Assembly: GCA_003135415.1 (NCBI GenBank)
Contig: PLBP01000032.1
Span: 102,842-159,227 of the forward strand
Length of the DNA stretch: 56,386 nucleotides
Direction: 5' to 3'
From: Hyphomicrobiales bacterium
Lineage (GTDB): Bacteria > Pseudomonadota > Alphaproteobacteria > Rhizobiales > Xanthobacteraceae
Every line of letters begins with the position of its first letter. Positions within the stretch are counted from its first letter, which is position 1. This document shows, piece by piece, positions 28,451 through 37,678 of the stretch. The notes under the pieces are model-generated. The model did not search any database and was not told where the DNA came from. It worked only from the letters and a program-made list of their open reading frames with translations. A program made the position numbers and the translations under genes.

Positions 28451-28514
28451 CACCGATCTCGGGTTTGCCCGAGATCGGTGATCTAATACCCAAGTCGGCT
28501 AAAGCCGACTTGGG
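28451..28514 (+). repeat. Bipartite double-hairpin repeat, copy R1
   Basis: Hairpin 1 is a perfect 13-bp stem (28451-28463 with 28468-28480, CACCGATCTCGGG). A 8-base spacer with CTAATA follows, then hairpin 2, a perfect 12-bp stem (28489-28500 with 28503-28514, CCCAAGTCGGCT). It differs from copy R2 at only 2 of 64 positions. It covers the last codons of the NUDIX gene: hairpin 2 encodes QVGFSRLG and the spacer supplies the stop. Confidence 0.92.
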
Positions 28515-28977
28515 GCGGCAAGCCAAGCTTTGCGATCAGCGCGTCGAGTACGGTGCGCTGTCCCTTCAAGATTTTCCGCCGCGCCTCGTTTGGTGAAAAC
28601 CACGCAGCGCGATCGATCTCGGGGAAATCATTGATCTTCCCCGATTTCGGCGGCCATTCGAGCGCGAACGTGTTGCTCGTAAGTTTCGTCACGTCGAACT
28701 CGCCCTCCACCGCCCACACCGAGACGATCTTCGCGCTCGATTGCCGGAACTCACCGAGCGGGATGAATTCGCCCGCGAGCGCGGCCCCCGTCTCCTCCTC
28801 GAATTCGCGCCGGGCGGCAGCGAGCGCATCCTCGCTCTCCTCGTACAATCCTTTCGGAATCGACCAGGCACCCTCGTCCTTCTTTTTCCAGAGCGGTCCG
28901 CCCGGATGCACGAGCAGCACTTCGACCGCGCCACTCTTGTGCCGATACATCAAGATGCCCGCGCTTCGCTGCGGCAT
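28483..28977 (-). CDS. NUDIX hydrolase
   Basis: This is a predicted nucleoside-diphosphate-linked pyrophosphatase of unknown substrate. The NUDIX box is GLYEESEDALAAARRE followed by FEEETGA (about residues 42-64), and a GILMYRHKSGAVEVLLVHPG strand precedes it. The last dozen residues (PPQVGFSRLGY) are encoded by repeat R1, so the original C-terminus has probably been replaced or extended. The gene is bracketed by repeat copies R1 and R2. The neighbours give no hint of the substrate. Confidence 0.9.
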   Translation of the reverse strand: MPQRSAGILMYRHKSGAVEVLLVHPGGPLWKKKDEGAWSIPKGLYEESEDALAAARREFEEETGAALAGEFIPLGEFRQSSAKIVSVWAVEGEFDVTKLTSNTFALEWPPKSGKINDFPEIDRAAWFSPNEARRKILKGQRTVLDALIAKLGLPPQVGFSRLGY

Positions 28978-29111
28978 GGACGGTCCTTCCGCTCAGTGGA
29001 GAGCGTTGAAATCCAACGCCGCCCGGCCAAAATTAACTCCGCCGTTATCTCGCCTGTTTTATAAGCGTGTGTACGGAACAATTTACGGCATAATGACGTT
29101 TTCAGACGTCC

Positions 29112-29175
29112 CACCGATCTCGGGTTTGCCCGAGATCGGCGATCTAATACCCAAATCGGCTAAAGCCGACTTGGG
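29112..29175 (+). repeat. Bipartite double-hairpin repeat, copy R2
   Basis: It has the same 64-base layout and orientation as R1, with two substitutions (T to C at 29140 and G to A at 29154). Each substitution introduces one A-C mismatch in a stem. It ends 22 bases before the GTG start of the transglutaminase-like gene, so it could lie in that gene's 5' leader. Confidence 0.92.
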
Positions 29176-29197
29176 TGTGACAGTGGGGAGTGTTTGC

Positions 29198-30028
29198 GTG
29201 AAAATCCATATCGGCTTCGACGTCGCCTACGAGTGCACCGAGCCCACTCCGACGATCCTGATGCTTTCGGTGCATCCGAGCCGCATCAACGATCTTCTCT
29301 TTCCCGATCACCTGTATATCCAGCCGCATGTGCCGATGGCGCGTTATGTCGACATGTTCGGCAATGTCTGCACGCGGCTGGTGGCACCCGCCGGAGAAAC
29401 CCGCGTTTCCACCGAGGCGGTGATCCTCGACAGCGGCGAGCCCGACCCGGTCGAGCCGGACGCGGTCCAGATCGCGGTCGGCAAGCTGCCGCACGACGTG
29501 CTGATCTATTTGATGGGCAGCCGCTATTGCGAGACCGACCGGCTCATGGACATCGCCTGGTCGCTGTTCGGCAAAACGCCGGAAGGCTGGCCGCGCGTGC
29601 AGGCGATCTGCGATTTCGTCCATTCGCACATCAAATTCGATTACATGCGCGCCCGCGTCACCAAGACCGCCGCCGACGCCTACGAGGAGCGCTGCGGCGT
29701 CTGCCGCGACTACGCGCACCTCGCGATCACGCTTTGTCGCTGCATGAACGTTCCGGCGCGCTATTGCACCGGCTATCTCGGCGACATCGGCGTGCCGCCG
29801 GATCCCTCACCGATGGACTTCAGTGCCTGGTTCGAGGTCTATCTCGGCGGCCGCTGGTACGTCTTCGACGCGCGCCACAATGTGCCGCGCATCGGCCGCG
29901 TCTTGATCGCGCGCGGGCGCGACGCCACCGATGTCGCGATCTCCACGACCTTCGGTGCGCACATTTTGAAGTGCTTCAAGGTGGTGACGGTGGAAGTCGA
30001 GAATTTGCCGGCGCAACTCGTGGCCTGA
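29198..30028 (+). CDS. Transglutaminase-like domain protein
   Basis: This is a predicted cysteine-dependent enzyme, a protease, amidase or cross-linker. Catalytic triad candidates are Cys169 in CGVCRDYAHLAITLC, the His/Asp of RWYVFDARHN, and the preceding aromatic FSAWFEVYLGG. An N-terminal beta-rich domain (about residues 1-125) is typical of bacterial transglutaminase-like proteins. I chose the GTG start because GGGGAG (29185-29190) lies seven bases upstream. Longer in-frame readings run through repeat R2 and the divergent NUDIX gene. No partner alpha-E or circularly permuted ATP-grasp gene is adjacent. The gene is convergent with rcdA. Confidence 0.88.
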   Translation: MKIHIGFDVAYECTEPTPTILMLSVHPSRINDLLFPDHLYIQPHVPMARYVDMFGNVCTRLVAPAGETRVSTEAVILDSGEPDPVEPDAVQIAVGKLPHDVLIYLMGSRYCETDRLMDIAWSLFGKTPEGWPRVQAICDFVHSHIKFDYMRARVTKTAADAYEERCGVCRDYAHLAITLCRCMNVPARYCTGYLGDIGVPPDPSPMDFSAWFEVYLGGRWYVFDARHNVPRIGRVLIARGRDATDVAISTTFGAHILKCFKVVTVEVENLPAQLVA

Positions 30029-30041
30029 CGCGAGGCCGAAC

Positions 30042-30572
30042 CTAGCGGTCCCGCCCGCCGAAGGCCGCCTTCAACAAACCCATTTGTGTTTCGACCGGAT
30101 TCACACCCGGCCTAATCGGCATCGGCGCGGTCTCGATCCCGCCATAGACGAGCTGATCGAGCCGTGCCACTTGCTCATGCAGGCGCCGCGAGTTGGTGAT
30201 GAGCTGCAATAATTTCTTCGGCAATGCCGCGAGCGAGTCCTCGTGCGGCAGCTGATAGGACGCGAGCTTCACTTTCATCTTTTCGGCGCGCGCCTGATCG
30301 AAGGTGAGTTCCCCTTCGTTGACCGCGCGCTGCAACAAGAGCCACGACGCGAGCTGCATCAGCCGCGTGGTGAGTCGCATCGACTCGGTGGCATAGGCAA
30401 GGGCCGCGGAACGGTCGAGCCCCTTCGCTTCCCTGCGGCCGGGGCCGTCGAGGTAGCTCGCGGTCATCTCCACGAGAGCCATGCCTTCGCGGAACAACGC
30501 ACTGAACGCTTCACCCGTGGCGCGCCGCTTCGCCAACACGACGGGATCCGCCGAACTCGATACTTCGGACAT
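30042..30572 (-). CDS. rcdA: Protease adaptor RcdA (DUF1465 family)
   Basis: In Caulobacter, RcdA works with CpdR and ClpXP to deliver the cell-cycle regulator CtrA and other substrates for degradation. The protein is a helical bundle with the family stretch ATESMRLTTRLMQLASWLLLQRAVNEGE (residues about 60-88, in two halves) and KLLQLITNSRRLHEQVARLD. The length (176) is normal. A possible CtrA box lies about 250 bases upstream, but a terminator hairpin intervenes. DUF1192 is the next gene upstream on the same strand. Confidence 0.85.
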   Translation of the reverse strand: MSEVSSSADPVVLAKRRATGEAFSALFREGMALVEMTASYLDGPGRREAKGLDRSAALAYATESMRLTTRLMQLASWLLLQRAVNEGELTFDQARAEKMKVKLASYQLPHEDSLAALPKKLLQLITNSRRLHEQVARLDQLVYGGIETAPMPIRPGVNPVETQMGLLKAAFGGRDR

Positions 30573-30702
30573 ACGCTACTCCCACCCGGCTCTATTGATC
30601 CGACGAATAGGTGCGGCTTGTAAAGCCGCCCTGTCCCGCTTTGCGCGGGCTCCCAATGAGCTTGCAAATCGCGCGCCGCACCCGCCGTACCGGGCCGGGA
30701 CA

Positions 30703-30731
30703 CAAAAAAAGAGCCGCTGGAAGCGGCTCTT
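30703..30731 (-). terminator. Rho-independent terminator downstream of the DUF1192 gene
   Basis: A perfect 10-bp stem, AAGAGCCGCT (30709-30718) with AGCGGCTCTT (30722-30731), closes a 3-base loop. On the minus strand it runs directly into seven U residues. It would end the DUF1192 transcript and separate it from rcdA. Confidence 0.88.
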
Positions 30732-30818
30732 GAGAGTTTTCACAGGGAGGCGTCAAACAGAGTGGACAGGAGCCACTCGCGTCCAGAAGTTGGACAATTC
30801 GATAGTGGGCGGGAAACC

Positions 30819-30833
30819 TTAATAATTGGTTAA
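30819..30833 (-). promoter_or_regulatory. Possible CtrA-binding site upstream of rcdA
   Basis: The minus strand reads TTAACCAATTATTAA, an exact TTAA-N7-TTAA with the extended TTAACC seen in many alphaproteobacterial CtrA targets. It is about 250 bases upstream of rcdA, on the far side of the terminator, which weakens the link. It could instead control an antisense or short transcript. Confidence 0.4.
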
Positions 30834-30876
30834 TTTTCACCTTTGCACTCGAAAGGCAGCGAGCGCCGGTCCCGAT

Positions 30877-31062
30877 TCAGCGCTTGAAGAAGGTGGAGGC
30901 GGCATCCTTCGACGACTCCTTGGAGCGGACGACGGCTTCCAGCCGCGCGATTTCCTCTTTTAGCGCGCTAATGCGCTCCTTCAGCTCTCCCACCGACAAC
31001 AGGCTGAGGTCCGAGCCGATTTCATGAACAGTCTTGGGGCGGCGGATCGGTTCTTCTTCCAT
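30877..31062 (-). CDS. DUF1192 small protein
   Basis: This is a 61-residue alphaproteobacterial protein of unknown function. MEEEPIRRPKTVHEIGSDLS opens the family, followed by a short coiled coil (LKERISALKEEIARLEAVV). The ATG at 31062 is preceded by GGAGGAAAGAG, an ideal ribosome-binding site, so the longer reading from 31086 is rejected. It is divergent from the quinone oxidoreductase gene, an arrangement common in Rhizobiales. Confidence 0.85.
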   Translation of the reverse strand: MEEEPIRRPKTVHEIGSDLSLLSVGELKERISALKEEIARLEAVVRSKESSKDAASTFFKR

Positions 31063-31165
31063 CTCTTTCCTCCGAGAGGCGGACAAGGTTAACGGAAAGG
31101 CGGTGCCGTTGTCATCGCGGGACGAAGTTCGTAGGAGAAATGTCCCGTTTCAAGCCGGAGTTTCC

Positions 31166-32167
31166 ATGCCTCTCCCCGCCCATATGACCGCAATCGCCAT
31201 CAGCGCTCCCGGCGGCCCCGAGGTGCTGAAACCCGAGGAGCGCGACGTGCCGAAACCGGGCGAAAGCCAGATTCTGGTCAAGGTAGCGGCCGCCGGCGTC
31301 AACCGTCCCGACGTGATGCAGCGTCAGGGGCTATATCCGCCGCCGCCGGGCGCGCCCGACATTCCCGGCCTCGAGATCGCGGGCGAAGTCGCCGCGATCG
31401 GCGGCAAGGTGAAGCGCTGGAAGGTCGGCGACAAAGTAACTTCGCTCGTCGCCGGCGGCGGCTATGCGGAGTATTGCCTCGCCGACGAGGCGGTGGCACT
31501 TCCCGTGCCGAAAGGCTTCTCGATGATGGAAGCCGCGGCCATTCCCGAAACCTTCATGACGGTGTGGCACAACGTCTTTCAGCGCGGCGCGCTGAAGCCA
31601 GGCGAAACGATTCTGATCCATGGCGGTTCGAGCGGCATCGGCACCACCGCGATCATGCTCGCCAAGGCCTTCGGCGCCAAGGTCATCGTCACCGCCGGCT
31701 CGCCGCAGAAATGCGAAGCGTGCAAAAAACTCGGCGCCGATTTCGCCATCGACTACAAGACGCAGGATTTCGTCGCCGCGACGAAAGAGGCAACCGGCGG
31801 CCGCGGGGCCGATCTCATCCTCGATATGGTCGGCGGCGATTACGTCGAGCGAAATCACGACGCCGCCGCCGTCGAAGGCCGCATCGTGCAGATCGCGACC
31901 CAGCAGGGATTCAAGGTCGCGATCAATCTTCTGAAGATCATGCAGAAACGGCTCACCCATACCGGCTCGACGCTGCGTCCGCGTCCGCTCGCCGACAAGG
32001 CGATGATCGCGCGCGACCTCGAGGAAAAAGCGTGGCCCTTGCTCTCGGCGGGCAAGATCAAGCCGGTGATCGACTCTACCTTCCCCTTGAAGGATGCCGC
32101 GAAGGCGCATGCGCGCATGGAGTCGAGCGCCCATGTCGGCAAAATCGTACTCGAAGTCGGCGCCTGA
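31166..32167 (+). CDS. NAD(P)H quinone oxidoreductase, PIG3/TIGR02824 type
   Basis: This zinc-free medium-chain reductase is predicted to reduce quinones with NADPH. The GroES-like N-terminal half includes [20 protein letters not shown], and the Rossmann half shows [20 protein letters not shown]. No structural or catalytic zinc ligands are present. The length (333) is typical. The start has GGAG at 31157-31160; an internal Met six codons later is possible. Confidence 0.93.
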   Translation: MPLPAHMTAIAISAPGGPEVLKPEERDVPKPGESQILVKVAAAGVNRPDVMQRQGLYPPPPGAPDIPGLEIAGEVAAIGGKVKRWKVGDKVTSLVAGGGYAEYCLADEAVALPVPKGFSMMEAAAIPETFMTVWHNVFQRGALKPGETILIHGGSSGIGTTAIMLAKAFGAKVIVTAGSPQKCEACKKLGADFAIDYKTQDFVAATKEATGGRGADLILDMVGGDYVERNHDAAAVEGRIVQIATQQGFKVAINLLKIMQKRLTHTGSTLRPRPLADKAMIARDLEEKAWPLLSAGKIKPVIDSTFPLKDAAKAHARMESSAHVGKIVLEVGA

Positions 32168-32247
32168 CCTTGCCTTGCCGCTGCCTTAAGCTATCGCTAG
32201 GGATCGCTTCGTCCGGTTTGGGACGGGCCGCGTTCGGGGATCTACGC

Positions 32248-35145
32248 TTGCATTGCAGCCGACTTGTCGCGTGTTTCGTGCTTGCCGTGACACTTGCCGC
32301 CTCAGACCACGCCTTCGCGGTCGAAGCGGTCGCGGTCCGGCCGGGCACGCCCGCGGTCGACCTCATTCCCGCCGCCGAACGCTATCAGACCGACAATGAC
32401 CGCCTGCAGGTTTCGACCGCGCCCGGCACCGACGGCATCGTACGCCGTATCGAGGTGCGCTCGGCGAGCGGCAAGACCGCAACCGACTGGGCGGTGTTCG
32501 CGCTTTCCAACAATACCGACGAGCAACTCGATCGCCTGATCGTGGCGCCGCACTACCAAATGGCGGGCTCCGGCCTGTTCTGGCCCGACCTCGGTAGCGT
32601 GCGGATCGCGAGCGTCACGCCGAGCCAGGGCTTTCGGCCCGAGCGGCAGGCATCGAACGACGCCGACATCTACCTGATCACGCTCGATCCGGGCAGCACC
32701 GTCACGCTCGTGATCGAGCTTGCCGCCCCCGATATTCCGCAGCTCTATCTGTGGGAGCCCGAGGCCTACAAGGGCAAGATCAACTCCTTCACGCTTTATA
32801 ACGGCATCGTCATCGGCGTCTCGGGATTGCTCGCGCTCTTCCTCACCATTCTCTTCGTGGTGAAAGGCTCGATCATGTTCCCCGCCGCCGCCGCGCTCGC
32901 CTGGGCGGTGCTCGGCTATATCGGCATCGATTTCGGATTCTGGAACAAGGTGTTCGCGCTGTCGCCCGCGACTGAGCAATTCTGGCGCGCCGCGGGCGAG
33001 GCGATCCTCGCGGCGACCTTGATCGTGTTCCTGTTCGCCTATCTCAATCTCGGGCGCTGGAACGTGCGCTACTCGCACGTCACCGCCGGCTGGCTGATCT
33101 TTCTCGCCGCCCTCGTAGCGCTCGCGCTCATCGATCCCGCGATCGCAGCGGGAATCGCGCGCCTTTCCTTGCTCGCGGTCTCCATCGTCGGCTTCGGTCT
33201 CATCGTTTATCTCGCGACCCACGGCTATGACCGCGCGGTCCTGCTCATTCCGACCTGGTTCCTGCTCACCGCGTGGGTGCTCGCCACCGGCTTTGCCGTC
33301 GCCGGGCTTCTCACCAACGACCTGATCGCGCCGGCACTCCTCGGCGGTCTCGAGCTGATCGTGATGCTGATCGGCTTCACTGTGATGCAGCACGCCTTCG
33401 CCGGCGTCGGCGCCGAGGGCATCGTCAACGACGTCGAGCGCCGCGCGCTTGCGCTCACCGGCTCCGGCGACGTGGTGTGGGATTGGGATGTCGGCCGCGA
33501 CCTGATCTACACGAGCCCCGAGGCGGAGCAGCATCTCGGCCTCAAGCGCGGCACGCTGGAGACCGCCGCCGCCGGCTGGCTCGAAATTCTCCACCCCGCC
33601 GACCGCGACCGTTTCCGCATGGCGCTCGACGCCATTCTCGAGCAACGGCGCGGTCGCATCGCGCAGGAACTCCGCCTGCGCTCGGAAAGCGGTCATTATC
33701 TGTGGTTTGCGCTTCGCGCGCGCCCCGTCGTCGGCAGCGACGGCGAAGTGTTGCGCGTCGTCGGCACCCTCACCGACATCACCGAACTCAAGATCGCCGA
33801 GGAGCGGGTGCTGCACGACGCCGTGCACGACAATTTGACCGGCTTGCCCAACCGCGAATTGTTTCTCGACCGCCTGGAGGCGGCGCTCGCTTTCGCCCGT
33901 GTCGATGAGAAAATCCGCCCGACCGTGATCGTCATCGATCTCGACCGTTTCAAACAGGTGAACGCGAGCGTCGGCCTTACCGTCGGCGATTCGGTGCTCT
34001 TGACCATCGCCCGCCGCCTCGGCCGCCTGTTGAAGCCGCAGGACACGCTCGCGCGCGTCGCCGGCGACCAGTTCGGCATGATCCTGATGTCGGAGCGCGA
34101 GCCCGAGCGCATCACCGCCTTCGCCGACACCATCCGCCGCTCGTTGCGCGCACCGATCGGCTTTGGCGCGCGCCAGATCTTCCTCACCGCCTCGATCGGC
34201 CTCGTGCTCGTCGATAGCCAAGCGCGCACCCGCGACGAGACGCTCAAGGACGCGGAACTCGCGATGTATTCCGCCAAGCAACAGGGCCCCGACCGCATCG
34301 AGGTGTTCAAGCCCGCCATGCGCTCGCAGAAGATCGACCAGCTCACGCTCGAGTCGGATTTGCGGCGCGCGCTCGAGCGCGAGGAAGTCTTGATCCTCTA
34401 CCAACCGATCATCCAACTGGAGGACCGCACCGTCGCCGGCTTCGAGGCGTTGTTGCGCTGGAACCATCCAAAGCTCGGGCGCATCGGCCCCGCCGAGTTC
34501 ATTCCGATCGCGGAGGAGACCGGCCTCATCGTCGACCTCGGCCATTTCGTGCTCGAGCGCGCCGCGCGCCAGCTCGCGGCCTGGCAGCGCGCGATGCCGA
34601 ACGCGCGCCGCCCGATCTTCATGAGCGTGAACGTCTCCTCGCGCCAACTTTTGCGCCACGACCTCATTCAAGACATCAAGGGCGTTCTTTCGCGCAACGT
34701 CTTGGTGCCGGGCACCTTCAAGCTCGAGATCACCGAGTCGCTGGTGATGGAAAATCCCGAGCTTGCGGCGCAGATGCTCGCCCGCATCAAGGAGCTCGGC
34801 GCGGGCCTCTCGCTCGACGATTTCGGCACCGGCTATTCCTCGCTCGCCTATTTGCAGCGCTTTCCGTTCGACACGATCAAGATCGACCAGCAATTCGTGC
34901 GCGGATCGCGCGGCGGCGCGCGGCCCGTCATCCTGCGCTCGATCATCGCGCTCGCCCACGATCTCCACATGGAGGTCGTGGCCGAAGGCGCCGAAACCGA
35001 TTCCGACGCGGTCGAGCTTTATCAGCTCGGCTGCCACTTCGCGCAGGGCTACGTGTTCGGCGAGCCGATGACGGCGGAGGACGCCCGCCAGCTGATCGCC
35101 CCGACGCCGAAGCCCGACCGGCGGCTCGCGGCAAAAGCAAGTTAA
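32248..35145 (+). CDS. Membrane sensor with PAS, degenerate GGDEF and EAL domains (c-di-GMP phosphodiesterase)
   Basis: This is a predicted envelope sensor that hydrolyses c-di-GMP. A signal peptide is followed by a periplasmic beta-rich domain (about residues 25-180), seven or eight transmembrane helices (about 183-395, 7TMR-DISM-like), a PAS domain (about 405-515), GGDEF (about 526-690) and EAL (about 715-955). The active-site loop of the GGDEF domain reads AGDQF (605-609), so cyclase activity is unlikely. EAL (733-735, in EALLRW), [10 protein letters not shown] and [13 protein letters not shown] are intact. I choose the TTG at 32248, seven bases after GGGGA, because it starts the signal peptide. 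Longer readings overlap the upstream gene. Confidence 0.88.
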   Translation: MHCSRLVACFVLAVTLAASDHAFAVEAVAVRPGTPAVDLIPAAERYQTDNDRLQVSTAPGTDGIVRRIEVRSASGKTATDWAVFALSNNTDEQLDRLIVAPHYQMAGSGLFWPDLGSVRIASVTPSQGFRPERQASNDADIYLITLDPGSTVTLVIELAAPDIPQLYLWEPEAYKGKINSFTLYNGIVIGVSGLLALFLTILFVVKGSIMFPAAAALAWAVLGYIGIDFGFWNKVFALSPATEQFWRAAGEAILAATLIVFLFAYLNLGRWNVRYSHVTAGWLIFLAALVALALIDPAIAAGIARLSLLAVSIVGFGLIVYLATHGYDRAVLLIPTWFLLTAWVLATGFAVAGLLTNDLIAPALLGGLELIVMLIGFTVMQHAFAGVGAEGIVNDVERRALALTGSGDVVWDWDVGRDLIYTSPEAEQHLGLKRGTLETAAAGWLEILHPADRDRFRMALDAILEQRRGRIAQELRLRSESGHYLWFALRARPVVGSDGEVLRVVGTLTDITELKIAEERVLHDAVHDNLTGLPNRELFLDRLEAALAFARVDEKIRPTVIVIDLDRFKQVNASVGLTVGDSVLLTIARRLGRLLKPQDTLARVAGDQFGMILMSEREPERITAFADTIRRSLRAPIGFGARQIFLTASIGLVLVDSQARTRDETLKDAELAMYSAKQQGPDRIEVFKPAMRSQKIDQLTLESDLRRALEREEVLILYQPIIQLEDRTVAGFEALLRWNHPKLGRIGPAEFIPIAEETGLIVDLGHFVLERAARQLAAWQRAMPNARRPIFMSVNVSSRQLLRHDLIQDIKGVLSRNVLVPGTFKLEITESLVMENPELAAQMLARIKELGAGLSLDDFGTGYSSLAYLQRFPFDTIKIDQQFVRGSRGGARPVILRSIIALAHDLHMEVVAEGAETDSDAVELYQLGCHFAQGYVFGEPMTAEDARQLIAPTPKPDRRLAAKAS

Positions 35146-35160
35146 AAGCCGGAATTTTCT

Positions 35161-35784
35161 TCAGGCGTGACCGGCCTCGGATGAAAGTTTCGCCGGGTCG
35201 ATGCCGATCTTGCGCAACGCGCTTTCGTATTTCAATTCCGCGCGCGTGCTGAAAACCAGCTCTGGATCGGCGTCGCAATTGAGCCAGCCATTCGCGTGAA
35301 TTTCGATTTCCAGTTGCCCGGGCGCCCAGCCGGCGTAACCGAGTGCCAGCATCGCACTCTCTGGCCCCTGCCCGCGCGCGATCGCCTTCAGAATGTCGAG
35401 CGTCGCCGTGAGGCAAATTCCATTGTCGATGGGAAGCGTCGAGTTCTCGATGAAAAAGTCGGCGGAATGAAGCACGAAACCCCGCCCGGTCTCGACCGGA
35501 CCGCCTTTCAACACCTTCACCTCGCCCGCGCGCAAGGGCAGCTCGATCAGCTTGTTGTCCGGAATGACATCGAGCTGCACGAGCAGATCGCCGAAATCGA
35601 TGTGCGGCGCCGGCTGATTGATCACGATCCCCATCGCGCCTTCCGACGAATGAGCGCAGAGATAGATCACGGTGCGGGAAAAACGGTCGTCGCGGATCGT
35701 GGGCATCGCGACCAGAATTTGGCCGTCGAGATAGCCAGGTTTCTTGCCCTTGCCGGCTTCAAGGTGGTTGCGGCCGATCCGCAT
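35161..35784 (-). CDS. YqgE/AlgH family protein (UPF0301)
   Basis: This is a conserved protein without known enzymatic activity; relatives were linked to alginate regulation in Pseudomonas. [20 protein letters not shown] and [20 protein letters not shown] are the family signature. The length (207) is slightly above average owing to an N-terminal extension ([15 protein letters not shown]). In Rhizobiales it is usually beside the DsbD-like and peroxiredoxin genes, as here. It is convergent with the c-di-GMP gene. Confidence 0.93.
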   Translation of the reverse strand: MRIGRNHLEAGKGKKPGYLDGQILVAMPTIRDDRFSRTVIYLCAHSSEGAMGIVINQPAPHIDFGDLLVQLDVIPDNKLIELPLRAGEVKVLKGGPVETGRGFVLHSADFFIENSTLPIDNGICLTATLDILKAIARGQGPESAMLALGYAGWAPGQLEIEIHANGWLNCDADPELVFSTRAELKYESALRKIGIDPAKLSSEAGHA

Positions 35785-35888
35785 GATGCGAATCTAGCGC
35801 GACATTACGGCAATGCAAATCCACTGAGGCTGCCTTATTCACGCGAACGTGCTTGGGTTTTGAGCAAGCATTGTAGTCTAGGAACTGC

Positions 35889-36713
35889 ATGAACCGCTCT
35901 GCCTTATTTTTCTTCGCCGCAATCGCCGCCGGCGCCGGGCTCACGCCGGCGCACGCGCTCGAATCGCCCTGGGTCGTGGGAACAGAGGTGGATGCGCGCC
36001 TGCTCGCTGACCATGGGGCGAACGCGCCGATTCGCGCCGGCGTCGAAATCCAGTTGAAAGCCGGATGGAAGACTTATTGGCGCTATCCCGGCGATGCGGG
36101 CGTGCCGCCGCGCTTCGACTGGTCGGGCTCGGAAAATCTCGCCGTGCTCGAGGTCAAATGGCCGGCGCCCGAGCGTTTCGTCGACGAGAGCGGCGCGAAG
36201 TCGATCGGCTATCACGGCGATATCATTTTCCCCCTCATGGTCCGCCCGATCGATCCCGCGCGGCCCGTCAGGCTCAAGCTCAAACTCGACTTCGCCGTGT
36301 GCGAAAAACTTTGCGTTCCGGCCGACGCGGAGCTCATGCTGGAGATACCGGCCGGAGAAAGCGCTCCCCTCGGCCTGCTCGACGAGGCCGGACGGCGCGT
36401 GCCAAGGCGTATTTCGCTTGGAGACAATGCCGGGGGTCTCGCCGTTACGCGTGTGGGCCTCGAGCGCGGTGCCGCGCCGCAGGTGCTCATCGAAGGATCC
36501 GCCCCCGAGGGTTCGGTCGACCTTTTTGCCGAGGGACCGGACGATCGCTGGGCGCTGCCGCTCCCCGAAAAGATCGAATCGAAAGACGGCAAGCTCCGCT
36601 TCCAGCTCGTCATCGACGGCGCGCCGCCCGGCGGCCCGCCGATTCCGTCGAAACTCGTTCTCACGCTGATCGCCGGGGACAAGGCAATCGAGGTCGAGAC
36701 CCCGCTCGACTAA
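35889..36713 (+). CDS. DsbD alpha-domain-like periplasmic protein
   Basis: This secreted protein resembles the N-terminal thiol-relay domain of DsbD/ScsB but lacks the membrane and thioredoxin parts. A signal peptide is cleaved near AHALES. The core motif GWKTYWRYPGDAGVPPRFDW and the cysteine pair in DFAVCEKLCVPADA (CX4C) are characteristic. It may carry electrons to periplasmic thiols, but no DsbD membrane partner is adjacent. A peroxiredoxin gene follows 74 bases downstream, which supports a redox theme. Confidence 0.85.
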   Translation: MNRSALFFFAAIAAGAGLTPAHALESPWVVGTEVDARLLADHGANAPIRAGVEIQLKAGWKTYWRYPGDAGVPPRFDWSGSENLAVLEVKWPAPERFVDESGAKSIGYHGDIIFPLMVRPIDPARPVRLKLKLDFAVCEKLCVPADAELMLEIPAGESAPLGLLDEAGRRVPRRISLGDNAGGLAVTRVGLERGAAPQVLIEGSAPEGSVDLFAEGPDDRWALPLPEKIESKDGKLRFQLVIDGAPPGGPPIPSKLVLTLIAGDKAIEVETPLD

Positions 36714-36787
36714 GCCGCGCGCTCGAATAGGATAGGCCCGGCGGGGTTCAGATAATAAGCACGCCGTTCAAGAAGAGGACAAAGGCA

Positions 36788-37276
36788 ATGACGATCAAGG
36801 TGGGCGACAAGATTCCCGATGCGACCTTCCGCGTGGTGACGGCCGACGGGCCGCAGCCGCGCACGAGCGCGGACATCTTCAAGGGCAAGAAGGTCGTGCT
36901 GATTGGCATGCCCGGCGCCTTCACCCCCACCTGCCACCGCAATCATCTGCCGGGTTTCGTCGAGAAAGCCGGCGAGTTCCACAAGAAGGGCGTCGATACC
37001 ATCGCGGTCACCACCACCAACGATCATTTCGTCATGAGCGCCTGGTCGAAGGTGGCTGGCGCCGACGGCAAGGTCGAGTTCCTCGCCGACGGCAACGGCG
37101 AGTTCGCCAAGTCCATCGGCTTGAATTTCGACGGTTCCGAGCGCGGCATGGGCGGTGTGCGCTCGAAGCGCTACTCAATGCTGGTCGAGGACGGGGTCGT
37201 GAAGGCGCTTAATATCGAGGAAAATGCCGGTAAGGCCGAGATCACCAGCGCCGATAATCTGATGAAGGTGCTTTGA
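36788..37276 (+). CDS. Peroxiredoxin, Prx5/type II family
   Basis: This thiol peroxidase reduces hydrogen peroxide and alkyl hydroperoxides. The peroxidatic cysteine is Cys49 in GMPGAFTPTCHRNHLPGF. No other cysteine is present, so it is a 1-Cys enzyme needing an external reductant such as glutaredoxin or glutathione. The length (162) matches the family. Confidence 0.95.
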   Translation: MTIKVGDKIPDATFRVVTADGPQPRTSADIFKGKKVVLIGMPGAFTPTCHRNHLPGFVEKAGEFHKKGVDTIAVTTTNDHFVMSAWSKVAGADGKVEFLADGNGEFAKSIGLNFDGSERGMGGVRSKRYSMLVEDGVVKALNIEENAGKAEITSADNLMKVL

Positions 37277-37292
37277 CGGCGGGCTTGCGCGC

Positions 37293-37499
37293 TCAGGCGA
37301 TGATGTCGGGGAACAATTGATCCTCGATTCGGTTGATCTGGTCCTTGAGCTGCAATTTGCGCTTCTTCAGGCGCTGAACCTGCAGCCGGTCGTAACCGGG
37401 GGCGCTCAACATCGCCTCGATCGCCGCGTCGAGATCGCGGTGTTCCTGTTTCAACCGCTCGAGCTCGGCGGAAAGCTGGCGTTCTTCCTCGCTCTTCAT
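37293..37499 (-). CDS. DUF465 (YdcH-like) small protein, copy A
   Basis: This 68-residue helical protein belongs to a small family of unknown function. The motif LKKRKLQLKDQINRIEDQL is the family signature. The start MKSEEERQL is preferred over an in-frame start at 37598 whose extra residues look non-coding. It is divergent from a paralogue 180 bases away. Confidence 0.85.
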   Translation of the reverse strand: MKSEEERQLSAELERLKQEHRDLDAAIEAMLSAPGYDRLQVQRLKKRKLQLKDQINRIEDQLFPDIIA

Positions 37500-37678
37500 G
37501 GCCCCGCGCCGCATATCCGGCCGGGCTCTACCCGGACGATTCGAGTATCGCTCCAAAATCCCGGGGCGGGTAGTGGATTTCGGCGCTACAACAGCCATCC
37601 ATCATCGACTTCGGCCGAATGTCGTGGCAGAATTCTCGCCAGTTGAGCGTCGGAATCCTGAACCGGAGGGTCTTACCC

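Larger units (their letters stand above)
30573..30876. other. Gene-free stretch between rcdA and the DUF1192 gene
   Basis: This 304-base stretch has no credible gene. It holds short hairpins near 30612-30630 (GCGGCTT / AAGCCGC) and 30643-30655, the strong minus-strand terminator at 30703-30731, and an AT-rich patch with a TTAA-N7-TTAA motif at 30819-30833. Confidence 0.7.

Noticed and set aside
29112-29175. Riboswitch upstream of the transglutaminase-like gene
   Set aside because: The structure is an almost exact copy of R1, which lies at a gene end elsewhere, so it is a dispersed repeat and not a dedicated leader.
32302-35037. A 911-codon open frame on the minus strand
   Set aside because: It is antisense to the PAS-GGDEF-EAL gene, has no recognisable domain, and its His/Asp/Glu/Arg-rich composition is typical of G+C-rich antisense shadows.
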